Of a stretch of DNA of 54,142 bases, positions 50,651 to 54,142 are shown one piece after another (position 1 is the stretch's first letter; the number at the start of each line of letters is the position of its first letter). Below the pieces are notes generated by a model, which had not been told where the DNA came from, made no database searches, and saw only the letters and a program-made list of their open reading frames with translations. The position numbers and the translations under genes were made by a program. Source of the DNA: Azospirillum agricola (GTDB taxonomy: Bacteria > Pseudomonadota > Alphaproteobacteria > Azospirillales > Azospirillaceae); NCBI RefSeq assembly GCF_017876095.1, contig NZ_JAGINM010000036.1, positions 1 to 54,142 on the forward strand, given 5' to 3'.

Positions 50651-51724
50651 TCAAAGATCGGCCGAGACCGGCACGGGGGTGCCGGTCAGCAGCCGGTTCT
50701 CGGCGGCGTGCCGCATGCAGCCGCTCACGTTCACGGTGCGGAAGGCGTCGTCGCGCAGGGTCAGCGACAGCCGGTCCCGCGCCGTGAAGGACAGCTCGCG
50801 TTCGCCGTCGAGCGCGATGGTGCCGGCCTCGACCTCCGGGACGAAGGGCACGCCGGCCGGCATGCGGCGCCAGTCGGTGACGCCGACGGCCGCCATCATC
50901 CCCGGCGCGATGGGCGCCCGCAGGATGGTCCCGCCGGGACGCGGCCCGGACGGTGGGGACGTCTGGCCGGCGGGCGACAGCCGCACCATCAGCCCGCCGC
51001 TCTCGCCGCGCGTGACGGGCTCGAGCAGCCCGGCGATGGCCGACATGCCGATCACCTCCGGGTCGGCGAAGGTGACGTAGAGTTCGCGGAAATTCTCCGT
51101 GCGCCACAGGGCGCGGGCGCCGATGTAGCGCTCGGCGACCAGCGCCACGTCGACCAGGGCGATCTCCGACGGGGTCTCGCCGTTGATCGCCACGTCGATG
51201 CGCTTGTTGCCGGCGAAGGCGATGTGCGGCGGCACCCGGCCGGTCACCGCCAGCCCGGTCGCCAGCCCGGTGATGGTCGGTTCGCGGTGATCGGGAAAGG
51301 CGTTGTTGGTGCCGGTCGAGATGCCGGCGATCGGCACTGCGCCGCACTGGGCGGCCACCGCCCGGTGGGTGCCGTCGCCGCCCAGCACGACGATGGCGGA
51401 GACCCCGGCCTGCCGCATCGCGCGGGTGGCGCGGTGGGTGTCCTCGACGGTGCCGGTGACCGGCATCGCCACCGGGTGGATGGCGGGGTAGGGATCCTCG
51501 CCATGAGCCCGCGCCCGCGCCACCCCGCGTTCGACATGGCCGCGGATGCCGCCCTTCTCCGGCATCATCAGCACCTCGGCGACGCCGCAGGCGCGCAGCG
51601 CCGCCAGCACGCGCAGCAGGATGTTCGCCCGGTCGGTGACCTGGAGGTTCGCCGCGTTGGCGACGACCCGCCGGATGTCGCGGGCGGAAACGGGGTTGGC
51701 GACGATGCCGACGACCGGAGTCAC
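50651..51724 (-). CDS. acoX: Acetoin catabolism protein AcoX (ATP-NAD kinase-like)
   Basis: This 357-aa protein of the AcoX family has an ATP-NAD/diacylglycerol-kinase-like fold: GIVANPVSARDIRRVVANA at the N-terminus, the nucleotide motif VVLGGDGTHRAVA (about 115-127), and GISTGTNNAFPD. AcoX accompanies aco operons in many bacteria, but its biochemical role is not settled; nucleotide cofactor phosphorylation is the family inference. It starts at GTG 51724 with AAGGGGA upstream and is the first gene after the -24/-12 promoter. Confidence 0.92.
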   Translation of the reverse strand: MTPVVGIVANPVSARDIRRVVANAANLQVTDRANILLRVLAALRACGVAEVLMMPEKGGIRGHVERGVARARAHGEDPYPAIHPVAMPVTGTVEDTHRATRAMRQAGVSAIVVLGGDGTHRAVAAQCGAVPIAGISTGTNNAFPDHREPTITGLATGLAVTGRVPPHIAFAGNKRIDVAINGETPSEIALVDVALVAERYIGARALWRTENFRELYVTFADPEVIGMSAIAGLLEPVTRGESGGLMVRLSPAGQTSPPSGPRPGGTILRAPIAPGMMAAVGVTDWRRMPAGVPFVPEVEAGTIALDGERELSFTARDRLSLTLRDDAFRTVNVSGCMRHAAENRLLTGTPVPVSADL

Positions 51725-51762
51725 GATGCGTCCCCTTCATGCGTGGATGCCGAAGGGAAGAG

Positions 51763-51779
51763 AGCAACCGGCGTGCCAA
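51763..51779 (-). promoter_or_regulatory. Sigma-54 (-24/-12) promoter of acoXABC
   Basis: On the minus strand TTGGCACGCCGGTTGCT matches the RpoN consensus (TGGCAC-N5-TTGC) at every invariant base, with GG and GC ten bases apart. Transcription would start near 51750, about 25 bp before the acoX GTG. The adjacent acoR encodes a sigma-54 activator, which fits. Confidence 0.92.
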
Positions 51780-51846
51780 GCCGTCAGTGTGGCCGATCAT
51801 CACGATTTTCAACGATCGGTGCGCGATCCGGCGGCGCGTGCCGCGT

Positions 51847-51886
51847 CACCTGTTGCGCAACCTGTTGCATCGGCCTGCAACAGGTG
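51847..51886. promoter_or_regulatory. Probable AcoR upstream activating sites
   Basis: CACCTGTTGC (51847-51856) pairs with GCAACAGGTG (51877-51886), and an inner CCTGTTGCA (51861-51869) pairs with TGCAACAGG (51876-51884). TTGCGCAA lies at 51853-51860. The TGTTGC/GCAACA half-sites lie about 70-125 bp upstream of the sigma-54 promoter, the usual enhancer distance, and abut the acoR stop codon. Confidence 0.7.
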
Positions 51887-51892
51887 TGGCGT

Positions 51893-53863
<1,971 letters not shown>

Positions 53864-54142
53864 TGCCGAGCCTCCCGGTTTACAGTATGTTTTGCCAACC
53901 AACAAAGCGATGCCACACTATCAACCCGGCATCGTCCGGCGCAACCTGTGCAAAAGCATCGACCCTGGACCCGCCTCCGGGAGGGGGAACCGTGTCCGTC
54001 AAAAAAGTGCAGCAGGGACGAAAAAAGGGGTTGCGCGTGTTTGGTGGGGGCGCCTATAACCCGCTCCACCGACGGGGCGGCGCTTCACGAAGCGGCGCGG
54101 CGGCGGAGAAAAAGGAAGCGGAAACAAGCGGTTGAGCTGGTT
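53864..54142 (+). promoter_or_regulatory. Strong stable-RNA type promoter at the right edge
   Basis: TTGCGC (54031-54036) and TATAAC (54055-54060) are separated by 18 bp, preceded by two A-tracts (54001-54006 and 54021-54026) that could be UP elements. A GC-rich discriminator and a repeat-rich CGGCGCTTC/GAAGCGGCG leader follow and run out of the window. This layout resembles alphaproteobacterial rRNA operon leaders, so a 16S gene is expected to the right. No part of the rRNA is within the window. The left half (53864-53990) holds the acoR promoter region. Confidence 0.5.

Overview
The window reads as chromosomal DNA of a high-GC alphaproteobacterium, most likely Azospirillum or a close Rhodospirillales relative. 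This is an inference from the strong G/C third-position bias, the alphaproteobacterial-type serC and hisZ-purA genes, the many one-component regulators and c-di-GMP proteins, and an rRNA-style promoter at the right edge. No CRISPR array, tRNA, insertion sequence or prophage was seen. Most of the window is ordinary dense coding sequence with good Shine-Dalgarno sites.

Layout. 1-3.5 kb: a 5'-incomplete outer-membrane MetA_deg-type protein, a GntR regulator divergent from a BenE-family permease, and an archaeal-type lumazine synthase. 3.7-6.3 kb: two translationally coupled genes of unknown function. 6.3-11.2 kb: purine/ureide catabolism (uraD, puuE, uraH), glyoxylate carboligase and a LysR regulator. 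11.2-16 kb: a DUF7079-like gene, a PcaR-type IclR regulator with a PcaR-like box inside a 20-bp inverted repeat, a small hypothetical, a PAS/degenerate-GGDEF/EAL protein and two small exported proteins. 16-20.6 kb: serC behind a candidate serC leader RNA, an HPP membrane protein, hisZ and purA. 20.8-23.4 kb: a tail-anchored pseudokinase and a small basic membrane protein. 23.4-30.5 kb: a lipoprotein hydrolase, an ABC ATPase, a zf-CHCC protein with a strong terminator, a PAS-PAS-GGDEF-EAL protein with an I-site, and a large MscS channel.

30.7-37.9 kb is an oxalate module: GntR regulator, oxalyl-CoA decarboxylase, formyl-CoA:oxalate CoA-transferase, succinyl-CoA synthetase (sucCD) and an IclR regulator, closed by a textbook terminator. 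A second intrinsic terminator follows 165 bp later with no gene between, suggesting an sRNA or leader. Then come a quinone oxidoreductase and the least ordinary locus of the window (39.3-44.1 kb): an orphan lipoprotein divergent from a CHAT-domain (caspase-like) lipoprotein, which converges on a periplasmic caspase-fold/DUF4384 protein. 44.3-46.5 kb holds a TetR-MFS efflux pair with an operator palindrome.

46.5-53.9 kb is an acetoin catabolism operon on the minus strand: acoR, then a near-consensus sigma-54 promoter with upstream inverted repeats, then acoX, acoA, acoB, acoC and an SDR (acetoin/butanediol dehydrogenase-like). The last 140 bases carry a strong promoter resembling alphaproteobacterial rRNA promoters, pointing right out of the window.
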